64,000 bases of DNA from Limnohabitans sp. WS1 (GTDB lineage: Bacteria; Pseudomonadota; Gammaproteobacteria; Burkholderiales; Burkholderiaceae_C). The notes under the pieces were generated by a model. The model did not search any database. It was not told the DNA's origin and saw only the letters and a list, made by a program, of their open reading frames with translations. The stretch is from assembly GCF_003063265.1 (NCBI RefSeq), contig NZ_NERU01000012.1, forward strand, positions 62,001 through 126,000, in the 5' to 3' direction. Position numbers and translations under genes: made by a program. This document shows positions 45,298 through 54,223 of this stretch, piece after piece. Positions within the stretch are counted from its first letter, which is position 1, and each line of letters begins with the position of its first letter.

Positions 45298-46553
45298 GCG
45301 GTTTTCATCCTCAGCAAACGCTCGCTGGCCGGGGGGTGCGAATAATAAAACTTCACATACCAAGGGTCGGGCGTGAGGGTCGAGGCATTGTCTTGGTACA
45401 GCTTGAGCAAGGCCGAAGACAAGTCCTTGCCCGGGGTTTGCGACACCGCATAGGCATCGGCCTCGAACTCTTGCTGGCGCGAACGCCACGAAGACACGGG
45501 CGCAAAGAACAAGGTGAACACGGGTGTGACCAGCATGAACAAGACCAGCGCCAGGGCATCGTTGCTGCCCGACAAATTCGGCATCACGCCCAGACCTGTG
45601 TAAAACCAAACCTGCTGCGCCAGCCAGCCCAGCAAGGCCAAACCGGCCAACGTCATGGCAAAGCTGGTCGCCATCATCTTGACGATGTGTTTGTGCTTGA
45701 AGTGACCCAGCTCATGGGCCAGCACCGCTTCCATTTCTGCCGGGCTCAGTTGCTTGAGCAAGGTGTCAAAAAACACCACGCGCTTGCTGGCCCCAAAGCC
45801 TGTGAAAAACGCATTGGAATGCGCCGAGCGGCGGCTTCCGTCCATCACAAAAAAACCTTTGGCGGTGAAGCCTGCGCGTTGCATCAGGCCCTGCACGCGG
45901 GCCTTGAGCGACTCGTCTTCCAAGGGCGTGAATTTGTTGAAGAGCGGCATGATCACATTCGGCGCAATGGCCATCAAAAACAACTGCCAGCCCACCAACA
46001 CCCCCCAGGCCCACAGCCACCACCATTGCCCCCCGGCTTGCATGAGCCACAGCACCACCCACAAAAGCGGCAGGCCCAGCACCAAACCCAGCGCCAGGCC
46101 CTTGGCCATGTCGCCCAGCCACAAAGCCGGTGTGATCTTGTTGAAACCAAAGCGCTGCTCCACGCCAAAGGTTTGCATGAGCGACAGGGGCAATCCAATC
46201 AGACCGCCGACCAGCGTGAAGCCCAGCACCAGCGCGACTTGCTGCGTCATGCCCGGGCCCATCCAGCCCAGCAGCACCTGGTTGAGCGCATCGAGCCCGC
46301 CCAGCAGCGTCCAGCCCAGCAGCACGGCGGCATCCAGGGCAATGTCAATCTGCGACAAACGCGCTTTGGCCAAGGTGTAATCGGCCGCTTTTTGGTGGTC
46401 GGTCAAGGTCATGGTGTCGGTATAAGCCTGCGGCACCGCATCGCGGTGGCGGGCCACATGCCGCACCTGGCGGGCGTTCAGCCAGAACTTGAGCGCCACA
46501 TGGGCCAGCAAGGCCACCACCAGAGTCAGGGTCAAAGTCAGGGAAGCATTCAT
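45294..46553 (-). CDS. M48 family metalloprotease (Ste24/CAAX-prenyl-protease-like)
   Basis: A 419-residue integral membrane zinc protease. Several membrane helices lie in the N-terminal half (about 3-25, 68-90, 100-125, 150-200), and the catalytic [13 protein letters not shown] near residue 280 has the HEXXH motif. [39 protein letters not shown] brings the third zinc ligand (EFEAD). It is of the Ste24-like branch, but bacteria lack CAAX prenylation, so it probably acts in membrane protein quality control. The frame is open 14 codons further up; the start at 46553 (MNASLTLTL) gives the family N-terminus. Confidence 0.9.
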   Translation of the reverse strand: MNASLTLTLTLVVALLAHVALKFWLNARQVRHVARHRDAVPQAYTDTMTLTDHQKAADYTLAKARLSQIDIALDAAVLLGWTLLGGLDALNQVLLGWMGPGMTQQVALVLGFTLVGGLIGLPLSLMQTFGVEQRFGFNKITPALWLGDMAKGLALGLVLGLPLLWVVLWLMQAGGQWWWLWAWGVLVGWQLFLMAIAPNVIMPLFNKFTPLEDESLKARVQGLMQRAGFTAKGFFVMDGSRRSAHSNAFFTGFGASKRVVFFDTLLKQLSPAEMEAVLAHELGHFKHKHIVKMMATSFAMTLAGLALLGWLAQQVWFYTGLGVMPNLSGSNDALALVLFMLVTPVFTLFFAPVSSWRSRQQEFEADAYAVSQTPGKDLSSALLKLYQDNASTLTPDPWYVKFYYSHPPASERLLRMKTA

Positions 46554-46642
46554 CGCTGTATTGTAGAAGCGGCCTTGTCTGGCTGAGCTTGGCAAGGGCT
46601 TGTGTGCCCGTGCAGCGGGCCAGCATCAGCGACAATCTGCGC

Positions 46643-47227
46643 ATGTCTGATGTGAACACCACCCCCCAAGAAGCCGCAGAGCTGCCCAAGTCCGACCAAA
46701 ACCTGGTCTGGATCGATTGCGAGATGACCGGCCTGGACCCTGAAAAAGAGCGCCTGCTGGAGATCGCCGTCATCGTGACTGGCCCGCACCTCACGCCCCG
46801 CATCGAAGGGCCTGTGCTGGTGATTCACCAAAGCGACGAGCTGCTCAACCAAATGGACAAGTGGAACAAGGGCACCCACGGCAAAAGCGGCTTGATCGAC
46901 AAGGTCAAAGCCTCCACGACCAGCGAAGCCGATGCCGAAGAACAGATCCTCGCGTTCTTGAAAAAATACCTGCCCAAGAGCGCGTCACCGCTGTGCGGCA
47001 ACACCATCAGCCAGGACCGGCGTTTTCTGGTCAAGTTCATGCCCAAGCTGGAAGCGTTTTTCCACTACCGGAATTTGGATGTGAGTACGCTCAAAGAACT
47101 GTCACGCCGCTGGAAGCCCGAGGTGTATGCCAACTTCAAGAAGCAGCAAAAGCACACCGCCTTGGCCGATGTGCACGAATCCATCGACGAATTGGCGCAT
47201 TACCGCGAGCATTTCATCCGACTGTGA
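46643..47227 (+). CDS. orn: Oligoribonuclease
   Basis: A 194-residue DEDDh exonuclease that degrades 2-5 nt RNA fragments, including pGpG, to mononucleotides. [25 protein letters not shown] (about 21-45) supplies the first Asp and Glu, [12 protein letters not shown] the second Asp, and [14 protein letters not shown] (about 174-187) the catalytic His and last Asp. The start at 46643 is chosen by homology; an 18-codon extension exists. It is divergent from the M48 protease gene, with about 90 bases between the chosen starts. Confidence 0.95.
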   Translation: MSDVNTTPQEAAELPKSDQNLVWIDCEMTGLDPEKERLLEIAVIVTGPHLTPRIEGPVLVIHQSDELLNQMDKWNKGTHGKSGLIDKVKASTTSEADAEEQILAFLKKYLPKSASPLCGNTISQDRRFLVKFMPKLEAFFHYRNLDVSTLKELSRRWKPEVYANFKKQQKHTALADVHESIDELAHYREHFIRL

Positions 47228-47234
47228 TTTTTTT

Positions 47235-47257
47235 CAGGGAAAACCCTAGCGTTTTTT
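47235..47257 (+). terminator. Weak terminator after orn
   Basis: CAGGG-AAAA-CCCTAG forms a short stem followed by CGTTTTTT, starting 8 bases after the orn stop. The stem is only 4-5 bp, so partial readthrough into the helicase leader is possible. Confidence 0.5.
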
Positions 47258-47266
47258 CTTGATCCG

Positions 47267-47426
47267 TGCCATAATAGTGGGCTTGCTGCATTTCAGGTGC
47301 GGCATTTCTTACATCTCCCTTCATGCCTTGACCCAACGATAGGGTCACTCACATCGGCCAGGCTCCACGCCCAGCGCCCTCGCGAGCACCGTTTGATGGT
47401 TGATGTTTTTTCAACCTTGCGGTGCT
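47267..47426 (+). promoter_or_regulatory. Structured 5' leader of the DEAD-box helicase gene
   Basis: TGCCATAAT at 47267-47275 looks like an extended -10 promoter, which would give a ~205-nt leader before the start at 47489. Within it, TGACCC (47329-47334) pairs with GGGTCA (47342-47347). A two-tier hairpin follows: AGCACCG (47385-47391) pairs with CGGTGCT (47420-47426), enclosing GGTTGA (47398-47403) paired with TCAACC (47411-47416). Long structured leaders are known for cold-induced RNA helicase genes, so autoregulation or cold control is plausible here. Confidence 0.55.
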
Positions 47427-47488
47427 AAGACCTTATGCAACAGCTTTCTGTTGGCGGTCGTTGTTCCGTGCGAGTTTTTTATACACAC

Positions 47489-49573
47489 ATGACTGACACT
47501 TTGAACCCAGTGCAGAGCGACTTGTCGCCTGCCGAAATCACATCCATGGCCACCGAGTCGACTGCACAAGCTGCAGCAAGCAACTTGGCCCTCGAAATCA
47601 TGGCCGCCGCTGCAGCCGAAATCACCCCCGAGCCAGCCGCTGAAGTCGCGACTGAAGCAGCCGAAGAAGTGGAAGCCGTCGCCGACGTGCCCAATGGCTT
47701 CATCGAACTGGGCCTGGCCCCTGAGCTGGTGCAAGCCGTGGCCGATCTGGGTTACACCCAACCCACCGCCGTGCAATTGCGTGCCATTCCTTTGGCACTG
47801 CCCACTGCGGGCGGCTCCAAGGACGGCAAGTCCAATGGCTACACCGACCTGATGGTCTCCAGCCAAACCGGCAGCGGCAAAACCGCCGCCTTCTTGTTGC
47901 CCGTGCTGCACACGCTGATCCAGCAAATGGCCGAACAAGAAGCCGCCGAACGCGCTGAATTTGAACAAGCCTGCGCCGACGCTGCCGCCAAGGGCGAGCC
48001 CGCCCCCAAGCGTGCCAAGCGCAAAGACCCCACCAACCCACGCAACTTCAAGGCCCCAACACCCGGCGCCCTGATCCTTTGCCCTACACGTGAATTGGCC
48101 CAACAGGTGGCACAAGACGCCATCGAGCTGGTCAAGCACACACGCGGTCTGCGCGTGGCCAACGTGGTTGGCGGCATTCCTTACCAGCTGCAAATTGCCA
48201 AGCTGCAAAACGCCAACCTGGTCGTGGCCACCCCCGGCCGTTTGCTCGACCTGCAACGCTCCATGCAGATCAAGCTGGACCAAGTGCAGTTTTTGGTGGT
48301 GGACGAAGCCGACCGCATGCTTGACCTGGGCTTCTCGGACGACTTGGCCGACATCAACGACATGACCAGCCAGCGTCGCCAGACCATGATGTTCAGCGCC
48401 ACGTTTGCGCCGCGCATTCAGCAACTGGCCATGCGCGTGATGCACGACGGTGGTTCTTCGGTCCAGAAAATCCAGATCGACAACCCCCAGGAAAAGCACA
48501 ACAACATCAAGCAGGTGCTGTTCTGGGCCGACAACGCCCAACACAAGCGCCAGATGCTGGACCACTGGTTGCGTGACGCCACGATCGACCAAGCCATCGT
48601 TTTCTCCAGCACCCAAATCGAGTGCGACGGCTTGGCCGCTGACCTGCAGCAAGACGGCTTCTCGGCTGTGGCCCTGCACGGCGCCCTGAGCCAGGGCATG
48701 CGCAACCGCCGCCTGATGGCGCTGCGCAATGGGCAAGTCCAGATCCTGGTCGCCACCGACGTGGCCGCACGCGGCATCGACGTGCCCACCATCACCCACG
48801 TCTTCAATTTCGGCTTGCCGATGAAGGCCGAGGACTACACCCACCGCATTGGCCGCACAGGCCGTGCAGGCCGCGATGGCCTGGCTGTGACCTTTGCCGA
48901 AATCCGTGACCGCCGCAAAATCGGTGACATCGAGTCCTACACACGCCAGCCCTTCAAGGCCGAAGTGATTCCAGGCCTCGAGCCCAAAGTGCGCATGCCC
49001 GAAGCCCGCAAGCCCATGGGCCGTGGCGGTGACCGTTTTGGTGGCGAGCGCAACTACGCCAATGCTGGCGGTGGTTTCCGTGGTGGCCGTCCCGCCCCCG
49101 GTGGCCGCGACTTCGGTGGCAACCGTGACCGCGACAACGGTGGTGGCTTTGACAACCGCGCCCCGCGTGGCAATTTCCGCGACGAGCAGCCCCGCTTTGA
49201 GCAGCGCAGCGAACCCCGCTTCGATGCCCGCAAAGAGGGTGGCCGTTTTGACGCCCCACGCGGTGAGCACCGCGGTGGTGATCGCTTTGAACAGCGCGGC
49301 GCACCTGCGCACCCTTGGGACAAGGGCGACAGCCGCCCTGCCCCACGCCAAGACGCTCGCCAGGACGGTCCACGTCAAGGTGGCCGCTGGGAAGACCGTG
49401 GTGGTGACAACCGCAACGCCGCCCGTCCTGCCCCACGCGGCGCGGCAGGTGCAGGCGACAAGTTTGCACGCGGCCCCAAGCAGTTTGGTGCCAGCAACTT
49501 CAAGCCCCATGCAGCAGGCGAAGGCCCTGCCAAGCGCGGTGGCACCCGTGTGCTGAAAATCACGCGCGGTTGA
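47489..49573 (+). CDS. DEAD-box ATP-dependent RNA helicase (RhlE/DeaD-type)
   Basis: A 694-residue RNA helicase. After an Ala/Glu-rich N-terminal extension (about 1-65), the core shows the Q-motif region (GFIELGLAPELVQAVADLGYTQPTAVQ in part), SSQTGSGKTAAFLLPVL (motif I), LILCPTRELAQQVAQ (Ia), VDEADRMLDLGF (II), MMFSATFAP (III), VFSSTQIECDGLAADL (IV), VATDVAARGIDVPTI (V) and HRIGRTGRAGRDG (VI). A ~50-residue charged insert lies between motifs I and Ia. Residues about 510-694 are a low-complexity Arg/Gly/Asp-rich tail with many RGG-like units, fit for RNA binding. The start at 47489 is 18 codons inside the open frame. Confidence 0.93.
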   Translation: MTDTLNPVQSDLSPAEITSMATESTAQAAASNLALEIMAAAAAEITPEPAAEVATEAAEEVEAVADVPNGFIELGLAPELVQAVADLGYTQPTAVQLRAIPLALPTAGGSKDGKSNGYTDLMVSSQTGSGKTAAFLLPVLHTLIQQMAEQEAAERAEFEQACADAAAKGEPAPKRAKRKDPTNPRNFKAPTPGALILCPTRELAQQVAQDAIELVKHTRGLRVANVVGGIPYQLQIAKLQNANLVVATPGRLLDLQRSMQIKLDQVQFLVVDEADRMLDLGFSDDLADINDMTSQRRQTMMFSATFAPRIQQLAMRVMHDGGSSVQKIQIDNPQEKHNNIKQVLFWADNAQHKRQMLDHWLRDATIDQAIVFSSTQIECDGLAADLQQDGFSAVALHGALSQGMRNRRLMALRNGQVQILVATDVAARGIDVPTITHVFNFGLPMKAEDYTHRIGRTGRAGRDGLAVTFAEIRDRRKIGDIESYTRQPFKAEVIPGLEPKVRMPEARKPMGRGGDRFGGERNYANAGGGFRGGRPAPGGRDFGGNRDRDNGGGFDNRAPRGNFRDEQPRFEQRSEPRFDARKEGGRFDAPRGEHRGGDRFEQRGAPAHPWDKGDSRPAPRQDARQDGPRQGGRWEDRGGDNRNAARPAPRGAAGAGDKFARGPKQFGASNFKPHAAGEGPAKRGGTRVLKITRG

Positions 49574-49640
49574 TGGACAGGGCGTTCAGACGCCTCTAGC
49601 GCTCTGGGCTTGATATGGCCCTGAGTCGCCCAAACTTGAA

Positions 49641-49670
49641 AGCCTTGCAGCCCATGCAAGGCTTTTTTTT
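49641..49670 (+). terminator. Helicase gene terminator
   Basis: AGCCTTGC (49641-49648) pairs with GCAAGGCT (49656-49663) around a 7-base loop, followed by eight T residues. It lies 68 bases after the helicase stop. Confidence 0.9.
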
Positions 49671-49734
49671 GGGCTGCGCATATGGGGCCCGTGCAGCTTG
49701 TTCAAGACAAAGTCTGTGCTATGGCACAAGGCAC

Positions 49735-49773
49735 AAAAAAACCGCCCTGGGCGCAAACCCGGGCGGTTTTTTT
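49735..49773 (-). terminator. Terminator after rplS (bidirectional)
   Basis: ACCGCCC (49741-49747) pairs with GGGCGGT (49761-49767), with an inner GGG/CCC extension. The stem is flanked by six A on the left and seven T on the right, so it can stop transcription in both directions between the converging helicase gene and the ribosomal-protein operon. Confidence 0.9.
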
Positions 49774-49790
49774 GTATGGCCGAGAAGGCT

Positions 49791-50174
49791 TTACGCTTTG
49801 GCAGCAGGAGCTGCTTTGCGCTGAGGCAACTTTTCTTTGATACGTGCCGACTTGCCGCTGCGGTCACGCAGGTAGTACAGCTTGGCGCGGCGGACATCAC
49901 CACGACGCTTGACTTCGATGCTCGCGATCACGGGGCTGTAGGTTTGGAACGTACGCTCCACGCCTTCGCCACTGGAAACCTTGCGCACAGTGAAGCCGCT
50001 GTTCAGGCCACGGTTACGCTTGGCGATCACAACACCTTCGTAAGCTTGGACACGCTTGCGCGCACCTTCCACCACGTTGACGCTGACGATCACGGTGTCG
50101 CCGGGGGCAAATTCAGGAATCACTTTACCCAAACGGGCAATTTCTTCCTGCTCAAGAGTTTGAATCAAATTCAT
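49791..50174 (-). CDS. rplS: 50S ribosomal protein L19
   Basis: A 127-residue L19, a large-subunit protein at the 30S-50S interface. It has [77 protein letters not shown] in family order and a basic C-terminus ([22 protein letters not shown]). It is the last gene of rpsP-rimM-trmD-rplS. The 166-base gap to trmD is wider than in most relatives; a separate promoter for rplS may lie there. Confidence 0.97.
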   Translation of the reverse strand: MNLIQTLEQEEIARLGKVIPEFAPGDTVIVSVNVVEGARKRVQAYEGVVIAKRNRGLNSGFTVRKVSSGEGVERTFQTYSPVIASIEVKRRGDVRRAKLYYLRDRSGKSARIKEKLPQRKAAPAAKA

Positions 50175-50340
50175 TTTTTGAACTCCGTCCGATCATGCCT
50201 CGCTACACAAGGGGCGTTTTGTGCTGTAAAGGCCATGCTTGAAACATGACTGAGCCAAATCGCGGCGGGTAGAGGATCGAAAAGCCTTTGATTATAACTT
50301 TTTCACAAGGCTTAGCAACACCTTGAGGCATTGCTGTGCA

Positions 50341-51090
50341 TCAAAGAAGCTTCAGGCAGGCTTCATCTTGACGACTAAGACGGCCCGCCACACGGGCTTG
50401 CTCGACCAGCTCAGGGCGGTGCAAGGCCGTCAGGCGCAGGCTTTGCTCACGTCGCCAGCGTTCAATGTTGGCATGGTGGCCAGACATCAACGGCGCGGGA
50501 ACAGCATGGCCTTGCCACACTTCGGGTCGGGTGTAATGGGGGCTATCGAGCAAACCATCGAGCGCCGGATTGAAACTGTCGAGTTGGTGGCTGCCCTCGT
50601 CATTGAGCACGCCCGGCTGCAAACGGGCCACCGCGTCCAGCAAAGCCATGGCCGCGATTTCGCCACCCGAGAGCACGAAGTCACCCAGACTGATTTGCAG
50701 GTCAACATGGTGGTCAATGAAGCGCTGGTCCACGCCTTCGTAGCGACCGCACAGCAGCACAGCGCCAGCACTGTTTGACCATTGCGCCACAGCGGTATGG
50801 TTGAGCGCCTGTCCAATCGGTGAGAACAACACCAAGGGTGCGGGCTGCTCTTCTTGTCGCTCAGCACGAATGGCCATCAGGCACTTGAACAAGGGCTCGG
50901 CCAGCATAACCATGCCCGGACCACCACCAAAAGACCGGTCATCCACCCGGCGGTAATGGCCTTCGGCATGGTCGCGGGGATTCCACAAACGCACATCGAC
51001 CAAACCACTTTCGTAAGCGCGGCGTGTGATGCCACTGGTCAACAGCGGTGCAAACAGCTCGGGAAACAGGGTGATGATGTCAAAGCGCAT
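50341..51090 (-). CDS. trmD: tRNA (guanine-37-N1) methyltransferase
   Basis: A 249-residue SPOUT methyltransferase that methylates G37 next to the anticodon and prevents frameshifting. MRFDIITLFPELF at the N-terminus, DDRSFGGGPGMVM (about 50-62), LLCGRYEGVDQRFIDHHVDLQISLGDFVLSGGEIAAM (about 110-146, the knot) and HYTRPEVWQGHAVPAPLMSGHHANIERWRREQS are all diagnostic. The start at 51090 is fixed by the conserved N-terminus; the 34-codon extension overlaps rimM. It is in the rpsP operon. Confidence 0.97.
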   Translation of the reverse strand: MRFDIITLFPELFAPLLTSGITRRAYESGLVDVRLWNPRDHAEGHYRRVDDRSFGGGPGMVMLAEPLFKCLMAIRAERQEEQPAPLVLFSPIGQALNHTAVAQWSNSAGAVLLCGRYEGVDQRFIDHHVDLQISLGDFVLSGGEIAAMALLDAVARLQPGVLNDEGSHQLDSFNPALDGLLDSPHYTRPEVWQGHAVPAPLMSGHHANIERWRREQSLRLTALHRPELVEQARVAGRLSRQDEACLKLL

Positions 51091-51118
51091 GGGGATGGCC
51101 CTCCACGGCCGGGGCGGC

Positions 51119-51745
51119 TCAGTAGTCGGGCTGCCAGTCGACCGTGATGCGCTTGCCTGGCAAATCAACGCCATCAACAAAAGCCGCCACAAAAGGAATC
51201 ATGCGCTCGACAGCTTTACCGCCTTCAACCTCAGGATGATCTTCGATGACCAGCACCGTTTGCGGGCCGGTGGACATGAGGTCGCGCACCTGACCCAAAT
51301 TCACACCTTCGCGGTTGAGCACTTGCAGTCCGATCAGATCGACCCAGTAATACTCGCCGTCGGCCGCAGTGGGAAAACTTGAACGGGGCACAAAAATGCG
51401 TGCGCCACGCAAAGCCTCTGCGGCATTGCGGTCGTTGATGTCGTGGGCAGTGGCCACGATGGTGTCGGAATGGTCTTTGGACTCTTTGATAAGCAGCAGC
51501 AAAGGTTCTGTCCATGCGGCAGCCTCAGACTTGGCGGCAGCAGCTTCCGTGGGCCGCTTGGGTTTCATGGGCCGATCGGGCGGCAACAAAAACCAGCGCT
51601 TGGAAGAAAAAAGCGCCTCGGGCGAGGCGCTGTGGGGCAAGACCTTGAACCAGCCTTTGATGCCCCAAGCATCGGCAATGCGTCCAACCTCAATCGCGTC
51701 AGCGGGCAGAGCCGCCGTCTCTAATGGGGGTCGCATCACCAACAT
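51119..51745 (-). CDS. rimM: Ribosome maturation factor RimM
   Basis: A 208-residue 16S rRNA processing factor that binds S19 and helps 30S head assembly. The N-terminal domain shows IEVGRIADAWGIKGWFKVLPHS (about 18-39), and the PRC-barrel domain begins at EYYWVDLIGLQVLNREGVNLGQVRDLMSTGPQTVLVIED (about 131-169), ending VDLPGKRITVDWQPDY. It has an insertion rich in Ala and Lys near residues 58-80. It lies 7 bases after rpsP and 28 before trmD. Confidence 0.95.
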   Translation of the reverse strand: MLVMRPPLETAALPADAIEVGRIADAWGIKGWFKVLPHSASPEALFSSKRWFLLPPDRPMKPKRPTEAAAAKSEAAAWTEPLLLLIKESKDHSDTIVATAHDINDRNAAEALRGARIFVPRSSFPTAADGEYYWVDLIGLQVLNREGVNLGQVRDLMSTGPQTVLVIEDHPEVEGGKAVERMIPFVAAFVDGVDLPGKRITVDWQPDY

Positions 51746-51752
51746 CAGCCGA

Positions 51753-52004
51753 TCAGGCAGCAGCTTTGCCAGCTTGACGGATCAGGCGTTCGACAGTGGG
51801 GGAAGCTTGAGCACCAACGCCTTGCCAGTAAGTCAGGCGGTCTTGTGCAATGCGCAGACCTTCTTCGCCGCCTTTGGCTGTGGGGTTGTAGAAACCGATG
51901 CGCTCGAGGAAGCGACCATCGCGACGCACGCGCTTGTCGGCGACGACGATGTTGAAGAAAGGACGTGCTTTAGAGCCGCCGCGGTTCAAACGAATAACAA
52001 CCAT
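51753..52004 (-). CDS. rpsP: 30S ribosomal protein S16
   Basis: An 83-residue S16 with [41 protein letters not shown] at the N-terminus and [25 protein letters not shown] near the end, both diagnostic. It is the first gene of the leftward rpsP-rimM-trmD-rplS operon; its promoter must be in the 52005-52140 spacer shared with the divergent acetyltransferase gene. Confidence 0.97.
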   Translation of the reverse strand: MVVIRLNRGGSKARPFFNIVVADKRVRRDGRFLERIGFYNPTAKGGEEGLRIAQDRLTYWQGVGAQASPTVERLIRQAGKAAA

Positions 52005-52141
52005 GATTTATCCTTGGGTGGTTGGGTTTCTCCAGAACAAATGCTGGGAAGCCCGTTTTCTTTCAGCGTTTGAGACACGCAACTGGCCACCCGGCCAGTG
52101 ACACACTGAAAAGCCCACCATTATACAACGGGAGCCTTGAC

Positions 52142-52663
52142 TTGCCACTCATCCGACCCAGCCGTGACGAAGATGTCGCGGCCATCACCGCCATTTACCG
52201 CCACCATGTGCTCAACAGCACAGGCACCTTCGAGATCGATCCGCCAACCGAGGCCGACATGGCCAGTCGCCGCGCCGAGGTGCTGTCCAAGGGTTTTCCG
52301 TATCTGGTGATCGAAGAGGGAGGCCGCCTGATGGGTTTTGCGTATTGCAATGTGTTCAAGCCCCGTGCGGCTTACCGATTTTGTGCCGAAGACTCGATTT
52401 ACCTGGCCCCAGACGCCCACCGCAAGGGCATGGGCAAAGCTTTGTTGGCCGAGTTGTGCGCCCAAGCCGAACGCGCAGGGGTGCGCAAGTTTTTGGCTGT
52501 TATCGGTGACTCGGCCAATGCGGGGTCCATCGGTGTGCACACCGCCTTGGGTTTCAGCCACGTCGGCGTGCTCAAGTCCTGCGGCTGGAAGTTTGGGCGC
52601 TGGCTTGATATTGTGATGATGGAAAAGCCTTTGGGCGCTGGCGACAGCACGGCTCCGCAATAA
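52142..52663 (+). CDS. GNAT N-acetyltransferase (phosphinothricin acetyltransferase-like)
   Basis: A 173-residue acetyl-CoA-dependent N-acetyltransferase. IRPSRDEDVAAITAIYRHHVLNSTGTFEIDPPTEADMASR is the typical N-terminus of the PAT/YncA branch, and IYLAPDAHRKGMGKALLAELCAQAERAG (about 84-111) contains the acetyl-CoA-binding Q/RxxGxG/A loop. The branch acetylates small amines and amino-acid analogues; the real substrate is unknown. The start is TTG at 52142 with GGGAG seven bases upstream; the frame is open 40 codons earlier but would run into the rpsP promoter region. Confidence 0.85.
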   Translation: MPLIRPSRDEDVAAITAIYRHHVLNSTGTFEIDPPTEADMASRRAEVLSKGFPYLVIEEGGRLMGFAYCNVFKPRAAYRFCAEDSIYLAPDAHRKGMGKALLAELCAQAERAGVRKFLAVIGDSANAGSIGVHTALGFSHVGVLKSCGWKFGRWLDIVMMEKPLGAGDSTAPQ

Positions 52664-52671
52664 TCAGCCCC

Positions 52672-53118
52672 ATGAAAAACAAAACAATTGCCACTTGGTT
52701 GACTTTTTTTACCGGCCCCTTGGGGCTGCACCGCTTTTACCTTTATGGTTTCAGCGACATGCTGGGCTGGTTGCTGCCCATTCCCACCGCTTTGGGGTTT
52801 TATGGGCTGGAGCGTGTGCAGCAATTTGGCCAGGACGACACACTCAGCTGGATGCTGATTCCTTTGCTGGGCTTCACCATGGCCGGCTGCGCTTTGAACG
52901 CGATTGTTTATGGCCTGACTTCAGTTGAAAAATGGAATGCCAAATTCAACCCCCAAAGTGAAGCACTCCACCCAGCTGGCCGCACCCACTGGGGCACGAT
53001 CATTGGCATCGCAGTGGCCTTGCTTTTGGGCACCACCGTGTTGATGGCCAGCCTGGTGTTCAGCTTTCAGCGTTATTTTGAATACCAGATCGAAGCGGCC
53101 CGCCTGATCAGCCAATGA
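52672..53118 (+). CDS. TM2-domain membrane protein
   Basis: A 148-residue membrane protein. Residues about 1-80 resemble a TM2 domain (TIATWLTFFTGPLGLHRFYLYGFSDMLGWLLPIPTALG, with the G-x-x-GLHRFYLG-like turn). Two further hydrophobic segments lie near residues 60-85 and 102-128. The function of TM2 proteins is unknown in bacteria. It lies 8 bases after the acetyltransferase stop and is probably co-transcribed with it. A strong terminator follows. Confidence 0.78.
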   Translation: MKNKTIATWLTFFTGPLGLHRFYLYGFSDMLGWLLPIPTALGFYGLERVQQFGQDDTLSWMLIPLLGFTMAGCALNAIVYGLTSVEKWNAKFNPQSEALHPAGRTHWGTIIGIAVALLLGTTVLMASLVFSFQRYFEYQIEAARLISQ

Positions 53119-53120
53119 AA

Positions 53121-53153
53121 AAAGCCGCCCGATCGGTGCATTCGGGCGGCTTT
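53121..53153. terminator. Bidirectional terminator between TM2 gene and pit
   Basis: A perfect 12-bp stem (AAAGCCGCCCGA at 53121-53132 and TCGGGCGGCTTT at 53142-53153) with a 9-base loop. A-rich and T-rich ends allow termination from both sides of the converging genes. Confidence 0.85.
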
Positions 53154-53188
53154 CTCAAAAACAGCCGAGCAGCTGCACGCTCGTGCAA

Positions 53189-54202
53189 TCAATCAAAGAC
53201 CCGGAAACTCACCCAGTAGGCCAAGGCGGCCACAAAAGCACTGGCCGGAATGGTCAAGACCCATGCCCACACAATGTTGCCCGCCACACCCCAGCGCACG
53301 GCGCTGGCCCGCTGGGTAGAGCCCACGCCCACAATGGCCCCTGTGATGGTGTGGGTGGTCGACACCGGAATACCCAGTGTGGTGGCCAAAAACAAGGTCA
53401 TGGCACCGCCCGTTTCGGCACAAAAGCCGCCCACAGGTTTGAGCTTGGTGATTTTCTGACCCATGGTCTTGACGATGCGCCAGCCGCCAAACATGGTGCC
53501 CAAACCAATCGCCAAGTAGCAACTCACGATGACCCAACCCGGGGGCGAAGCATCAGCCGTGGTGGCATAGCCCGTGGAAATCAACAGCAACCAGATGATG
53601 CCGATGGTTTTTTGCGCATCGTTGCCGCCATGCCCCAGACTGTAGGCCCCGGCAGACACCAGCTGCAAGCGACGGAACCACTTGTCCACCTTGGACGGCC
53701 GGGCACGCCTGAAGAGGTGAGCCACGGCCACCATCATCAGGGAACCCAGCAAAAAGCCGAGCAAAGGCGATACAAAAATGAAGGCCACGGTTTTCATGAT
53801 GCCCGTTGAAATCAAGGCCCCTGCCCCGGCTTTGGCGATGACGGCGCCCACAATGCCGCCGATCAGGGCGTGCGATGAGCTGCTGGGGATGCCGTAATAC
53901 CAGGTGATCACGTTCCAGGTGATGGCCCCCACCAGCGCACCAAACACCACATGCGTGTCGACCACACCGGGTTGCACGATGCCTTTGCCCACGGTGGCGG
54001 CCACGCTCAAGTGAAAAACAAAAATGGCGATGAAGTTGAAGAAGGCAGCAAACACCACCGCCTGCCCCGGCTTGAGCACCCCCGTGGAGACCACCGTTGC
54101 AATGGAGTTGGCCGCATCATGAAAGCCGTTCATGAAGTCAAAAATCAGGGCCAGGGCGACCAGCAAGATCACCACCCACAGGGCCGCTTGTACGGTTTCC
54201 AT
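53189..54202 (-). CDS. pit: Low-affinity inorganic phosphate transporter (PiT family)
   Basis: A 337-residue inner-membrane transporter with about ten helices. The two PiT repeats are marked by LIFDFMNGFHDAANSIATVVSTGVL (about 21-45) and GHGGNDAQKTIGIIWLL (about 194-210), with the NGFHDAANS and GGNDAQK signatures of phosphate/cation sites. It moves metal-phosphate with protons. The DUF47 gene lies 21 bases upstream on the same strand, a conserved pair. Confidence 0.95.
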   Translation of the reverse strand: METVQAALWVVILLVALALIFDFMNGFHDAANSIATVVSTGVLKPGQAVVFAAFFNFIAIFVFHLSVAATVGKGIVQPGVVDTHVVFGALVGAITWNVITWYYGIPSSSSHALIGGIVGAVIAKAGAGALISTGIMKTVAFIFVSPLLGFLLGSLMMVAVAHLFRRARPSKVDKWFRRLQLVSAGAYSLGHGGNDAQKTIGIIWLLLISTGYATTADASPPGWVIVSCYLAIGLGTMFGGWRIVKTMGQKITKLKPVGGFCAETGGAMTLFLATTLGIPVSTTHTITGAIVGVGSTQRASAVRWGVAGNIVWAWVLTIPASAFVAALAYWVSFRVFD

Positions 54203-54223
54203 AGTCAGGATTCCCGCGACAGA

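Noticed and set aside
47411..49510. A 699-codon open frame on the minus strand
   Set aside because: It is the antisense shadow of the DEAD-box helicase gene. Its product is an Ala/Gly/Val-rich string without domain, and the sense strand has all helicase motifs.
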